Source: Oikopleura dioica
Lineage: Eukaryota; Chordata; Appendicularia; Copelata; Oikopleuridae
Length of the DNA stretch: 64,000 bases
Assembly (NCBI GenBank): GCA_907165135.1
Contig: OU015567.1
Location: 3,787,001 to 3,851,000 of the forward strand
Reading direction: 5' to 3'
The translations under genes and the position numbers were made by a program. The notes under the pieces were generated by a model that saw only the letters and a program-made list of their open reading frames with translations, did not search any database and was not told the origin of the DNA. How positions within the stretch are numbered: position 1 is the stretch's first letter; each line of letters opens with the position of its first letter. Below, piece after piece: positions 36,832-48,276 of this stretch.

Positions 36832-39403
36832 ATGAAGAGAACAGTTCCACGCGCCTTTTCGCGGCGACCGAGATTTTCGAAAGAGAAGCATCTTGAAAAG
36901 TCGGCGCTGCCAACGATGCACTTTCAGGATAGTCTTCCGAAGTTGGGAATTCCAGAGTTGAAGAAAACAGAAATGAGGGTGGTAAATGCGGTGGAAGCTT
37001 TGGCCGGACATCCGAATTTTTCGAAGACTGCGATTGAAGATTTTCGGACAAAATGGGATGATTACATGAAAACAGGTTAACTTAGATTTTAAGAAAATCG
37101 CTCAAAATTGAACTTTTTGATCTTATTTTGAGAAATAACAAAAAATGTGACTGAGTAAGAAAATTTTTGATTAAGACGCTCAGAAACTCGACAAAACTCT
37201 CCGAGAAAGCGACGCAAAACAACCTGACACGAACTATGTCAACAAGCCCTGGACTCAAATGTATTTGGCCGACAGAAGGCCACTCCCATTCAATTACAAT
37301 CCAGGGGTCGCCATTTGTGACGTAACTGGTCCCAATGATCGGCCAAACCAACTCGTTCGCGCTGCTCAAGTCATTTGGGCAACGACAAAGTATCATTTGA
37401 CGATGAAAGATGGTTACATGGAGCCGGAACTGGCCAATTTCGGCGGCCCTCCGACCAGCAAAATGAATCTTTTGTCCCGAGCGCTTCCGAATATTAGAAT
37501 CTCAAAAGGAAAGATCAAAAATCAAAGCTTGAAATACCTTCCTTATGCTCAAAACAACGCTTTTCCACTTGACATGGCGCAGTATCCTGATTTGTTGTTC
37601 ACAACTAGAATTCCACAAAAAGGACTGGACAGAATTTATCACACAAATTGTCCTTCAAACCGTCACGTGGTTGTCCTTCTCAAGGAATAGGGTGGGAAAT
37701 ACAAGGGTTTCTTAGGTTTACGAAATTTTGATTGGTCAAAGCATGTTATATTGGCCTCTTATTGGTTGAATAACCCTCTTTCTCCAATAAGCTCCTTTAT
37801 TGAGAACTTTGCCCACCCTAGCCGAAGGGTCGATTCTACAAAATCGACGCAATCACTCCTTCTGGTTTTCCAAGAGACGAATTAGAAATCTACGCCGATT
37901 TGAAAGAAATCCTCGCGCATGGAGAAAACCTCGAAAATGATGAAGCTTCCATCGCTGCTTTCACTTCTGCTGAGCGAGACAGCTGGGCGGAGATCAGGGA
38001 AGAAATTCTAGAGAACGATAATAACAAGAAAGCAATGGAGATGATTGACAACTCGATGTTCGTTCTAGCGCTCGATTCTAGAGCGTACCAATCAGCTGAC
38101 GAGCTTCTCAGAGAAGGAATCGGCGGTCCAGGTTTGTTGAAATCGAAGATTTTCTTACTTGATTTCATCTTTTCAGCAATCAATAGATACTATGACAAAT
38201 CCCTTACCATCGTCATTGGAGAATGCGGCATGCCAGTCATAAATTTCGAACACGCCTGGGGCGATGGAGCAGCGGTCCTGTCTTTCATGACGAAAATGAA
38301 TGCCTATGTCAAGGATTCGCTGAAAAATGGCGACTGTATTCTTACGAATGACAACTGCTCTAGTGTAAAGAACAGCGGAAATCTGGAACTTCTAAGTTTC
38401 GAGCTCGATGAGAAAATAAAGACTAAAGCGAGAGAAATCGCAAAAGAGCATGATGCGAAAAACTCTAGATTGGAAAGCAAGCATTTGTTGCTTGGAAATG
38501 CTCCATTGACAAATGTCGGACAGTACTGGAAGGAGGGAGAGTAAGGATCTCTTTACACTGGCAGATTGGTGATTTAGTTTTCAGAGCGGAGAAGATCAAG
38601 GCCTTCAACGATATCAACCGCGTTTGGATGAAAAAGTGAAGATCGGCGCTGATGGATTCCTTCAACTCGCACTCCAACTTGCTGGGCGAAAATACTATGG
38701 ACACCCAGGTTCGCTTTCTTTACCAGAAAATTGGTTCATCGAAAGACTTCAGTTTCCGCTTATGAATCCGCTTCGACGTCTATGTTCAAAATGGGCCGAA
38801 CAGAATGCATCCGACCAGCAACAAAAGAAGCACAAGCTTGTTGCGAAGAATATCTTAGAGAAAATATCGACAATCAAAAATTCGCAGAACTCATTAGAGC
38901 TGCTATTAAAAGGCACAATCAGCAGACAAAGGTATTGCAGTTTGTCCTGTTCTTGAGCTCTAGAATGATTTAGGATTGCCTCGGCGGAAACGGTTGGGAT
39001 CGGCATATTTTTGGACTGAGAGTTCAACATGGAGAGCAGCAAGTTCCGATGCATGAGGTTTTCGGAACAGAAGTTTTCGCGGGACTCTATGACTTTCCGA
39101 TTTCTACCTCAACTCTCAACTCGGTAACATTGTTGAAAATATGCCTTGAAAATGATCTAATAGGATAACATTTCAACTGGTGGTTTTGGTCCGGTGACGC
39201 AAAATGGCTTTGGAATTGGTTATATAATCAGAAAAGATTGGATTGCTGTCACTCTTTCCGGCTTCAAGGTAAAGAAAAAGCTTGGAAATAGAAAAAACGG
39301 ACAAAATAAGGACCAGGGAGCTGATGTTCAAGAATTCGCAAAACTCGTCGAAGAAGCCTTTCTGACAATGAAAACCGCAATCGATTCAACAATGGAGAGT
39401 TAA
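36832..39403 (+). CDS. CPT2: Carnitine O-palmitoyltransferase 2, mitochondrial
   Basis: Transfers long-chain acyl groups from carnitine to CoA on the matrix side of the mitochondrial inner membrane. Nine exons, all in frame: 36832-37075, 37176-37684, 37828-38131, 38177-38540, 38585-38708, 38753-38931, 38974-39123, 39164-39268 and 39317-39403. The start is basic and Arg-rich (MKRTVPRAFSRRPRF), as for a mitochondrial presequence. Landmarks: PTMHFQDSLP, FPLDMAQYPDLLFTTR, catalytic His in FEHAWGDGAAV, SAYESASTSMFKMGRTECIRPA, DRHIFGLR, STSTLNS, and GFGIGY near the end. Total about 690 residues fits the family. The 143-nt intron 37685-37827 starts with GA and has inverted ends. A possible same-strand operon partner follows 195 bases later. 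Confidence 0.94.
37685..37827 (+). repeat. GA-AG intron with terminal inverted repeats (possible transposon-born intron)
   Basis: This intron interrupts CPT2 between LLK and GRFYKIDA. Reading frame requires a GA start and AG end. Close to its ends lie TAGGGTGGGAAA and TTTGCCCACCCTA, inverted copies with one extra base, and internally CTTATTGG and CCAATAAG are also inverted. It is longer than its neighbours (45-100 nt). Inference: a short hairpin element inserted here and was recruited as an intron. AAG flanks both ends, which could be a 3-bp duplication. Confidence 0.45.
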
Positions 39404-39597
39404 ATTAGAACAAATTTTCTGTCTTTATTCAAAAGCTAGAATTCATAAAAAATAAATTAGATCAGTATCTTTCAAATGATGATTTTGAACCTTCCCAGGA
39501 GCAAATCAAATACGGAGAATTCTCTTATCAGTTGAGCCGCTTGACTCGAGCCTCAATTTGAATCACTCAATCTCGACCTCAAAGAGAGAACGAAATA

Positions 39598-40314
39598 ATG
39601 CAGAGAAAATCGAGAAAGTCGGTGAAGATAACGACGAATGTCGATAAAGCAAGCCTTGGCGCAAACCTTTGGGACATTTGCTGTGGAATCTATCTGACTC
39701 TTGTTGGGGTGGTCGTTTTCTTCCTTGTTTTTCTTGGTAAGATTTCATAAAATGACTTATCTGACAGTTTCTCAGCCGATGGAATATCCGAAATCACAAT
39801 ATGCCTCTTTGCTGGATTTCCGATCGCTGCTTTGGGTCTTCTTCGACTTGTAGTGCTGCTCCCACGACGAATAGGGAACAAAATCAGGGCGATGAAAACC
39901 GCTTACGAATTGAAAATAGCACTTTTCTCTTGCTTCATCATTTTCGCCAATGTCATTTTATGTGAGTTCCTTCCCTCGATCGCCTTATATAAATCGATTT
40001 AAGATTGTGGAGTCACATCTTGTGAGGACATTTCCAATAAGGAAAGAGGCAATATTCACACCGTCGACGATTGGGCTAAGAGCTTCTTTCACCAGTCCAA
40101 AAAGCATCAAGCGGAGCACAGTTTTTGCCAATTACGATCGAAAAGCCATTTCAAAGAAGATCACTTTATAAATTGTCGAAGGAACTTTCCGACAATACAG
40201 AAGGCTGCAATGAAGCTTCATCCGGGAAATTTCATCTTGAACTTTCGGTTGGAATTTCTAAATTGCGTCAATAATAAAGTGGTCGTGAATCAAGATGGAA
40301 TCTTAGGAATGTGA
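39598..40314 (+). CDS. Unrecognised three-pass membrane protein
   Basis: Three exons (39598-39736, 39776-39961, 40004-40314) join in frame to 211 residues. There are three hydrophobic segments: CCGIYLTLVGVVVFFLVFL, ITICLFAGFPIAALGLLRLV, and IALFSCFIIFANVILYC. The segments are followed by a polar C-terminal half with several cysteines (YCGVTSCEDIS, HSFCQLRSK, FINCRRN, FLNCVNN). The short basic N-terminus (QRKSRKS) suggests it is cytosolic. I do not recognise a family; the layout is loosely like small tetraspan-type proteins without the fourth pass. It starts 195 bases after CPT2 on the same strand. Confidence 0.6.
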
Positions 40315-40446
40315 TTTTCAATATAAAGATATTTCATATATGTTAGTAGTTAATCTTATAAATCAATAAAAGACTCTCTTGCCTGCACAAAAATCTCGAA
40401 GTTCTGCAGAAAATCGCTTCTTGAAAAATACAACAGCACTGAAACG

Positions 40447-40752
40447 ATGAGAAAGATTCTACCCCTGCACTCTCGATCCTCAATTCTCAGTTACTTAAAA
40501 GATTTGACTTACTCATTGAAGTTGCTAATGATATCATCAGAAAAGTGGGTCGTAGACGCAGAAGGCAAACAAATCGGTCATAGATTAAAAAATAAGAAAA
40601 CGAGGATTTATCCGACACTATTGGATGCTTATCTTGAAGAATTCCCGGGGAACCAAGACACAACAGTAAAATTCGACTACGAGGGCGTTTTCGAATATCA
40701 GGTGAAACTATCACAGAAGTCGAAAGGTTATATCAAGTTTGAAGGATATTGA
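40447..40752 (+). CDS. Small single-exon protein, unrecognised
   Basis: A 101-residue frame from ATG 40447 (MRKILPLHSRSS...) to TGA. Its middle reads IYPTLLDAYLEEFPG and VKFDYEGVFEYQVKL, with a mixed polar/hydrophobic pattern like a small globular domain. There is no signal peptide, membrane segment or known motif. It lies 132 bases after the previous same-strand gene, with AATAAAAG just upstream (40366-40373), so it could be the third unit of an operon. It may be a real small gene; confidence is limited by size. Confidence 0.4.
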   Translation: MRKILPLHSRSSILSYLKDLTYSLKLLMISSEKWVVDAEGKQIGHRLKNKKTRIYPTLLDAYLEEFPGNQDTTVKFDYEGVFEYQVKLSQKSKGYIKFEGY

Positions 40753-41172
40753 CTCATTTCTCGATGCATGTATGTTCATCGAAATTTTCACTTTTATCAT
40801 TTGCAATTCAATCGTCGCTAGGCTTGTTCTCGCTCACCTAAGAATCAAAGATGCCCAGAAAAAGAAACCTGCAAGAACAAAGCTAAACACTATTTATCCT
40901 GTGAGAAATTAGCGATAGCAATTCAAATGTCAAATAAAATTATTCCAATTCTTAATTCTCACTAATGAGTAATTACGCGATTAGAAATTACGTAAAATCC
41001 AAAAATGTCGTCTTTGCCAATCGAGAATCTTTATCGCTCCCATAAATCCGCCAAAATTTATTAAAAGTAATTGCTATAACTCGCCGGAGTTACTTCCCTT
41101 TGACGCAGCGCGGGTCATTTATCGTCATTTAGCGCATAAGCCGCGAACGAAATTATTTTTATGATCACCATT

Positions 41173-41178
41173 TATAAA
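41173..41178 (+). promoter_or_regulatory. TATA box of the DD3-3-like gene
   Basis: TATAAA in CATTTATAAAGC, 60 bases before the ATG at 41238, which opens a clear signal peptide. The spacing fits a TATA-driven promoter and supports 41238 over the earlier in-frame ATG at 41187. Confidence 0.45.
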
Positions 41179-41237
41179 GCGCCGCAATGGCTTCATTTTT
41201 CATATCAAAACTAAAAAACCAACCAACAACACGAAAA

Positions 41238-43944
41238 ATGAAACTTTTGTCTTCCTTGCTATCAGCAGCGCTGGGCGACATCTACCTCCACTTTCCAAGA
41301 GGCTCCAACAATCGCCTAAACGAGCATACAGAAAATCGAGCAAATGCGAATCGCCTCTATGACTCGGAAAACAACAATCAGGGAGGATACAATGTCGGTG
41401 ACAAGACTGATCTTGAGGCAGAAGATATGAGCGGCCAATCGAAAGCTGTCTACTTCCAGTCGGGATCATCACCATCGGAATTGACGCTAGAATGGACAAA
41501 TCAACACGGCTGTGGGAGAAAAGGGGCCAACGATGCGAATTGGGTCGACTGTTCGTACACAATCCAGTACATGTGCCAGGTAAAAAAACACTTTGCTCTC
41601 TTCTTTTTCTTTATGTTTTTAGCCTGTCGGCTCCAGTAGCATCCAAAACGGATTCGACACCGAAACATCCACCTATACTCCTCCGCCAGACATGGGCATG
41701 GAAAGCGAACAAGCATATCTCGACCGAATGGTCTACGATGCCGAGCGATCAGCAGACAAGGGCATCCACGAGTCCTGGCACTACTACGACAACTGCTACA
41801 AACGAGAGCGAAATCGAGGTCTCTTCGTTGCCGATCAAAATCGAAATCGAGACCGAGGAGCCACGCGAACTCGGCAAAACCCAGCTGGAAATCAATATGG
41901 CTACGAGTGCCCTGAAGAACGGGATTACTATCCTTACTGGCACCCTTCACCGTGGGTCGACATTGCTTATCTGACCTCAGAAACCGGACAGTGTCCAGAA
42001 ATTGCGGAAAACTCTGGAAATCGAGCGCCAAAGAATCTTTGCGTCCAGTATTATGAGGAATCCGACATCAGAATGCCTTCCATGGCTAACCACGAGGAAG
42101 CCTGCTTAGCCGTTGGAGGCGAGTGGACAAGCTTTTACAACTACCAAGAGATCATCAACGAGATCGAATCGGAACAAGAATGCATGGACAAAGCTGGAGA
42201 CATTGGAAAAGTCTACGGAGATGACATGCTCTGGGCTTTTCCTTTCTTTGACAATGAAATGGTAGCACCTGAAGAGAAATGCCTCATTTTCGCACCAGAA
42301 ATAATTTGTCAGAAAGCAGAGTACACGAGAGCCAATCATCTTGGAAACACAAAAGGTAAAATTTTTATAGAAATCAACGACGAAGCGTAAAATAAGCAAG
42401 TTTCTATATTCATTCTACTTTCTAGCCGTTGAATCACCATCCTTCACATGGACTCTTCCGAATTTCTACAGCGAAGAAACGCGCGACTGCGCTCTTCGAG
42501 TTCGATACAACATCACAACCAACGATTACCCCGATGAGTTTGACTCTCGAAACACGGAAAGCTACTATGACATTCTCAAGCTTGATAACGATCCAACCGT
42601 AACAATGTTTGACAACCTCGAGTTGCAGGTAATTTTGATCGATGATGATCGATCGGCCAAAATTATTCAAAATAAAGGACACTTTAATACTAACCCTTGT
42701 GAACAAAGATGGTTTTAATTAAGACTTTTCGATGGTGATTGATTTGATTCAGCACTAAATTAGAGGACTCATAAACTAAATGAACTTTTTTAGCTCGCCA
42801 TCAACACCGCCCAAGTGTCTCGAGTCTTCCAAGACCGATCTCATTTGTTTCAAATCGCCCCCCGTCCGGCCGAAGTTGATGATGACCGAAAAATCGTCAA
42901 CGTCGGTGTTCGAGGACGACGAGGGAATATTGTTCAAGCCTACCCATCTGTCGAATACGATTTCTCTCCTCAGAACTTGGAAGTTACATCCGAAGATCTT
43001 GTCCACATCCAATGGGAGGGCAGCAACACTAATCCCGCTTCAGATGGCGAAGGTCGAGAACATACCGATAGAAATAACTGGGTGCCAATGGTCGTTCCTG
43101 GCGCCAGTATTCCATTTGGCGAGCCAAACCCTGGCTCTCCTGAAACCTTTTCATTCGTTGAAAACGGCGAAACAATAACTTTGGAGGCGAACCGATTCAA
43201 CAACGTCCAGGCGAAGGAATTGAAAACTCTCTGCGAGTCGATTGACTCAACGATCCCAGTACCGACGAGTCAAGAATACAATGACGCTCTTGAGGCATTC
43301 AACAGAAAAGCGAATGGAAACTCGAGAGGAAACTTCTTCCTCGGCATAAGCGATGAAGAAGAAGAAGGAGAATGGCTCGACATGCACTCAGGTACAAAAC
43401 AGGAAAGCATATCGAGGCCTTATTTTTGTTCTAGGAAAGCCCATCAGCTATTTCAACTGGCGACGAAATCGACCCAACAACAAAGATGGCGCCGAGCACT
43501 ATGCTTTCATGATCAGCAACGGACAATGGGAAGACGTCGAGGAGGGTCGAACCGTCAGCGGCGCCATCTGTGTCCGACCCTTTGTTCCTAAAGAATACCA
43601 GCTTCCGGATATGATCGAAGAATGGGTCTGGACAAGCGTCGATGGAGTAGACAAGTCTGAAACTGATAATTTTTACGTCCAAATGGCTTCATCCGGGTAA
43701 TAATGACTCTCAAAAGACAAAGGATTACCCTCAATTTAGCTATTACGGATGTAAAGATGACGGAACCTGTGATCGAGCACTCAACGACGAAGATCTTACG
43801 AAAATGAACGCGAAGCTGAACAACGCTCCAGCTCAGTTCCTTGGAAATATCGTCCGATTCAAGTCAGGAAATCATCAAGCCATGTGCACAAGAAACAACA
43901 ACTTTTCTAACCGTGCTCAGAAGACTGATATTACTGTCATTTAA
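41238..43944 (+). CDS. DD3-3-like secreted protein with C-type-lectin-like segment
   Basis: Large secreted protein of about 800 residues. Six exons in frame: 41238-41579, 41623-42355, 42426-42628, 42794-43391, 43435-43696 and 43740-43944. A signal peptide (MKLLSSLLSAALG) is followed at once by DIYLHFPRGSNNRLNE and NRLYDSENNNQGGYNVG, the signature of the Dictyostelium DD3-3 family (function unknown), plus CGRKGANDANWVDC, GQCPEIAENSG and VHIQWEGSNTNPASDG. Residues coded around 43220-43600 read like a C-type lectin fold: SQEYNDALEAF, FFLGISDEEEEGEW, FNWRRNRPNNKDG, NGQWEDV, AICVRP. They lack most disulphide cysteines and the EPN/QPD sugar motif. The end carries CKDDGTCDRAL. The mixed layout suggests a lectin-like insertion in a DD3-3 backbone. 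Confidence 0.78.
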
Positions 43945-44379
43945 AATCATTATCTCTTCACATTTTCAGACTGTAACATCTTTTATGAACTGTATTTTAT
44001 GAAATAAAAACAAATATTATTTCAAATATTTTGGTTTATTTATCTTAACACTCAATGATTGAGTCGCAAATGGATTTCTGTCTCATTTTTCTTCCTCGTT
44101 GCAGCAAGCCCGACTCTGGAATATCCAAACGCGCTTGAGTTCCTCTCAAAATTGAAAACCGAAGAACAATAATTTATCAAGAAATCTTAGTTTTGTTTTT
44201 TCGACATCATGTGACCGTATCTGAGTAAAAAAAGGAAGATTCTAAAAAAATTAAAAAAAAAACATTTCCTTCCACAAAAACTTCCATCTCTTCGTCAGAT
44301 TTTTCAGAGCTACTCTTGACAGATGTACTCGCTGTTTCAATTTCACTATTTTCGTTGCATAACTCAACATCGAGAACAA
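43945..44379. other. Gap between convergent genes
   Basis: Holds AATAAAAAC (about 44002) as the probable polyadenylation signal of the upstream gene. The rest is AT-rich with no exon seen. Confidence 0.4.
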
Positions 44380-45501
44380 CTATGAAAATGATGAAAACTC
44401 ATTGCACTGATATGTTCTACCTGGATAAAGAAACTGAGACTTCCTTATCTCGTTGAAAATTTTCCAGCCTTTCAATTGCCAAGCTTTTATCCCTTTTTGG
44501 CGAAAAGCAGCTAGCTCGTTTTTATGGTTCAATATCTCAACTCTCTTCTGAGTATGATCTTTTATAATTTTTATAAGGTCGACCAAGGATTTCGTAGGAT
44601 TAGAGCATTTTCTTCCATAGCTTCCTTTTACATTTCCGGCAGAGCGATATCGGTATGTTACGACATACCGATGCTTGCTAACAGCTGGATACTCAGTGTA
44701 TTTCGCAAAACCGACTCCAAGTTTTGTTGAATCTTTCCAAATCAGTTGAGTATAATGGCCAATCTTTCGCTCTTGATCGCGATCTTCTCTCGGCTCCTTT
44801 GTATAAAAATTAAGACAGCCATAATAGTCATTGATCTCCTCATAAAATGCATCGATTCCATGAACAACATCATGAAAAGGATGGGAGCTATGATGAAGTA
44901 AGTTTTCCCCAGCACCATGTGTCTCAGTAACGTGGCCAGTTACGTTCAATTTCGACTGCTCATTTGCTCCAGTTTGTGCTTCTTGACAAAGAGTTTTGCT
45001 GATTTTATAAAATAAATCAATTAACTGCCTAAGATACATACCACAGAACCATTGGCGGGGTGTCTGGATGAAAAGAGCGATAAAAATTATGCCGAAAGAG
45101 GGCTTCGATTTGGTATTCTTTGAAGCCCTCTTTCAAGTACTTTTGCCTTTCTCCTGGGTTTTCGCCCAGTGATAAAAGCCTTCCTTTGTCAAATTTCAAA
45201 TGACTATTTCCATTCGATTCAGTTTGACATAGTCGGTCATGAACGGCGATCGCTTCTGTTTGAGCCCTTCGGTCTTGAACCTCATTTTTTGTTTGAGTGG
45301 TTGTATTGCTGTTTTTATTTGAACAAATTTGAAAGACAAACAAATTTTTTCGTAAAAAAGTCAAGTTTTCCTGAAAAACTCATCGAAATCATATTGATCG
45401 ATCCTAGTCCCGCATTCAGAACTTTTCTTAATCTCTGTCTGTGCCGCTGTATCAGCCAATTCTACGGGCTCTTCGTAGATTTTCGACTGATTGCAGCCCA
45501 T
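44380..45501 (-). CDS. CAP-domain protein with N-myristoylation motif (GAPR-1/GLIPR2-like)
   Basis: CAP-superfamily protein. The ATG at 45501 gives MGCNQSK, a strong N-myristoylation/palmitoylation signal, so it is probably anchored on the cytosolic face of membranes as GAPR-1 is; an upstream in-frame ATG would bury this motif. Exons: 45501-45371, 45308-45042 and 44998-44380. The CAP core has EALFRHNFYRSFH, CQEAQ, GENLLHH, IDAFYEEINDYYG, GHYTQLIWKDSTKLGVGFA and YVVTYRYRSAGN. The CAP1 (HYTQLIW) and CAP2-type (VTYRY) motifs and the two cavity histidines are present. The first intron (45370-45309, 62 nt) keeps frame only as GA-AG. An extra region of about 60 residues after the core (IIKDHTQKRVEILNHK...) is unusual for the family. 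Confidence 0.83.
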
Positions 45502-45770
45502 CGTGAATAGGGGTCTGAGACTGTCAACGAGCTTCCTAGGAATATTGACATTCCACTTCCGTGTGCTCAATTTTTTAAAGATCAATAAACGAGGTGCATT
45601 TTTGCTCTCGTCTTTTATGACCGAGCTTTTTTCAGACTTGCAAATGTCAAGTTCAAGAAAGCTAAGCCACTCAAGGTTTTGTCTACCACCGGGTGCTCAA
45701 ACGTTGCCTCTGTCTCTAGAATAAAAGATCGAGCAGTCAATAAAAATGACAGAAAAATCAGTTCCAAGAA

Positions 45771-47039
45771 ATGAGTAAACAAAAAAGCGCCTCACTTCCC
45801 GAAACACCTGCTGGTCGATTTCTTCGGTACCATTCTTCAAATCTCATTTTGTTGAATAAAAAATTTAAAGAGAATACAAGAAGACGCAGAATAATTCGCA
45901 AGAGCTGATTTCCGATTTAAAACTCGCCATTGAAAATGAACAGCAAGAGCTCCAGAGCTTCCTGATCTGCGGCTCAGAGACAGATCTTCAACAAGTTTTG
46001 AAAACTGTCAGAGTTCAAGGATACAAAGGCCTTCAGCGACTTCAATTGATTCAAATCGACATGAGCTCAAAGTCTTCAAAAGCACTGCAAGACTACTTCG
46101 ATACGAGGCTCTATCCGCTTCAGCATTTGGAAATCATCAATTGTACGTTTTCCTCTGAAGACTCGGCTCAGTGTGTGATCTACAGGAAAGATTTAAAACC
46201 GTTTCCAGCTTATTTTATTGATTAAAAATTGGTTTATCTTCGAAAGCCTTCAAAATCTCCCCCTCGAAACTCTTCAGATAAAATTTCAAGCTTCGTTGAT
46301 GTCAGAACATCGAATCTTTTGGAAGTGTTTGAGCTCGATCCGGACACTTACCGAACTTTCGCTTGTTTACTCGAGATTGACGGCTGATTCCTGCATTCTG
46401 CTTGCGAATGAGCTCAAGAACTTCAAAAACCTGACGAAGCTCGATTTGGAAGGAAATCCAATTCTATCCGTTGGCGCTGGAATTTTAATGAAACGGCTCA
46501 AAAGTTTTTTTTTTCAATCAAAAAACGGACGCAAAATTGAGCTCTTGAAAGACTGAAGAAGTCAACTTGACCTACTGGGGCTTCAGAAATTGCCAGATCG
46601 ACAGATATTGTGAGACAAAAGACAGGCTTGTTCAAGATTTCGTCGAGAAAATATGCAAACAAGTTGTGTATAATCCGTTTTTGGAGACCATTGACCTCAG
46701 GAAAAATTCCAAAAGCGTAAAATAGACAATTAATAATCAAAATTTGAGAATTTCTTGAAAGAGATAATTGCTTGAGTGCAAGTGATTATACCGAAATTCT
46801 GGTAAGTCTGGTAGTCGATATTTTTTAAAGAAATATCAAATTGAAAATTGATATTTTGAGTAGCTAACAATCCTTTCTACTAGAAAGCAAATACTCAGCT
46901 CGGCGACTTCAAACCTTGCAAAATTCTCATCTGTGAACGAAATTGCGATTCTGAAACGTTTTCCACGCTCTCGGGACTTTCGAAGGCCTCGAAAAAGAGC
47001 AAAGGAAAGGGCAAAGGAAAGAAGAAGAAGAAAACGTAG
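45771..47039 (+). CDS. Leucine-rich-repeat protein with lysine-rich tail
   Basis: Probably intracellular (no signal peptide). Six exons in frame: 45771-45826, 45871-46170, 46247-46503, 46559-46700, 46762-46801 and 46884-47039. Repeats of the ribonuclease-inhibitor type are readable: LPLETLQIKFQ, LTELSLVYSRLTADSC, LTKLDLEGNPILSVGAG, and TIDLRDNCLSASDYTEIL. The last one is rebuilt only if 46701-46761 is a GA-AG intron, and it then matches the repeat consensus exactly. The protein ends in an almost pure lysine/glycine/serine run (SKKSKGKGKGKKKKK). No other domain. Function unknown; binding platforms of this sort often act in cilia or signalling, which is not shown here. Confidence 0.68.
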
Positions 47040-47242
47040 CTTTTTTGAGTCTGCTTTATTTGTCAATAATAAAATGTCTATTTATGACTTTCCTAATTGT
47101 TGATTCTTATAGCAGCGATTTCGCTATTGAATTTCGTTCGTCCTGTCGTGTCTATTTTTGATGATGGACCATTATTGATGGTTGACATTTACCAACTCTT
47201 CCGACTGCCTGAAAATGATTTTTATGCATTTTTGCATAAAGA

Positions 47243-48098
47243 ATGCTCGTTTTTCTTCCAATAAGCGTTTTTGTTGGGTCTAATTCGATATATTTTGAGT
47301 GAGTTTTATTGCGTAAGAGATATTCCTGATTTTTAGTGACGAGTCCGAATGCCTTGGAGCTTGTAGAGCTGATTTTCTTAACTGTCGGGTTTTATGCGAA
47401 AGCGAGTATTGCCTCTCCATTTGCCAGGCAAATTATGATCAATGCAATCAACAATGCAAGTCGACGGTCACAACAAGAGCTGAAGGAATAACAACAGAAA
47501 TAACAACGTAATTTTTATAAATTCTCTCAGAAAGCGACAAAATTCAGAACTCAAACAACTAAATGTCAGCAAAACATTGCGCTTTCGGCTCATAGGATGA
47601 CATATGAAGATGCCAATCATTACTGTTATAACTTGGGATTGTCTTTGTTTAATCCGCACAGTGATGAAGATGTCCAGGCGATGTTTGACCTAGGTTTTCT
47701 TAAAATTTTCGGTACTTATACTATTTTAATATTGAAGGCACTCAGATTCATTCCTACGATGTTTGGCTAGGGCCAAAACGCAGTCAAACCCTTCCCAGAG
47801 TAAGTTTTGCATTATCTGTAGTTCTATATTTATTACTCTCTAAAGTCGCCGTACATAAATTCTGATGATGGACTGGAAGCGGGGAACTGGAACGATGATC
47901 CTTGGACAGAGTAGGCATTTGAAACAAATAAGCTGATTTTAACTATCTTCAAGCCAATGTGACGAATATTATGAAAATGGTGTTGATAAAAAACGACACT
48001 GTATGGTCCTTCACGAGGATTGCTACAAACACCGAGGATGTGGTTATTTTCATTTTGCTCTTTGCGTCGATCCAACTCGGCCCCCATTTGTCTGCTGA
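47243..48098 (+). CDS. Secreted lectin-like protein (degenerate C-type lectin domain)
   Basis: Six exons: 47243-47298, 47337-47496, 47531-47693, 47738-47799, 47846-47910 and 47954-48098. Signal peptide MLVFLPISVFVG, then a cysteine-dense stretch (CLGACRADFLNCRVLCESEYCLSICQ, split here as CLGACRADFLNC and CESEYCLSICQ), a Thr-rich linker, and a C-type-lectin-like domain: MTYEDANHYCYNLG, YDVWLGPKR, LEAGNWNDDPWTDQC, CGYFHFALCV. The sugar-binding EPN/QPD motif is missing, so calcium-dependent sugar binding is doubtful. The intron 47497-47530 (34 nt) keeps frame as GA-AG. It sits 203 bases after the LRR gene and 178 before the GGT gene, all on the plus strand. Confidence 0.7.
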
Positions 48099-48276
48099 AA
48101 AAGGTGTTCTTTTTGCACTCAGTATCTGTTCAAGAAGACCAAATAAAACATCAAAAACTGACGTTTGAAATTTGTCACATTTCAAGTCCTGTTTGCTCTT
48201 TGCTCGAGTGGCGCGATAGTTAAAGTTCTCAAATAATTACAAATCTGCTCAGGCATTCGTCTGAGTTCATCGAAAA

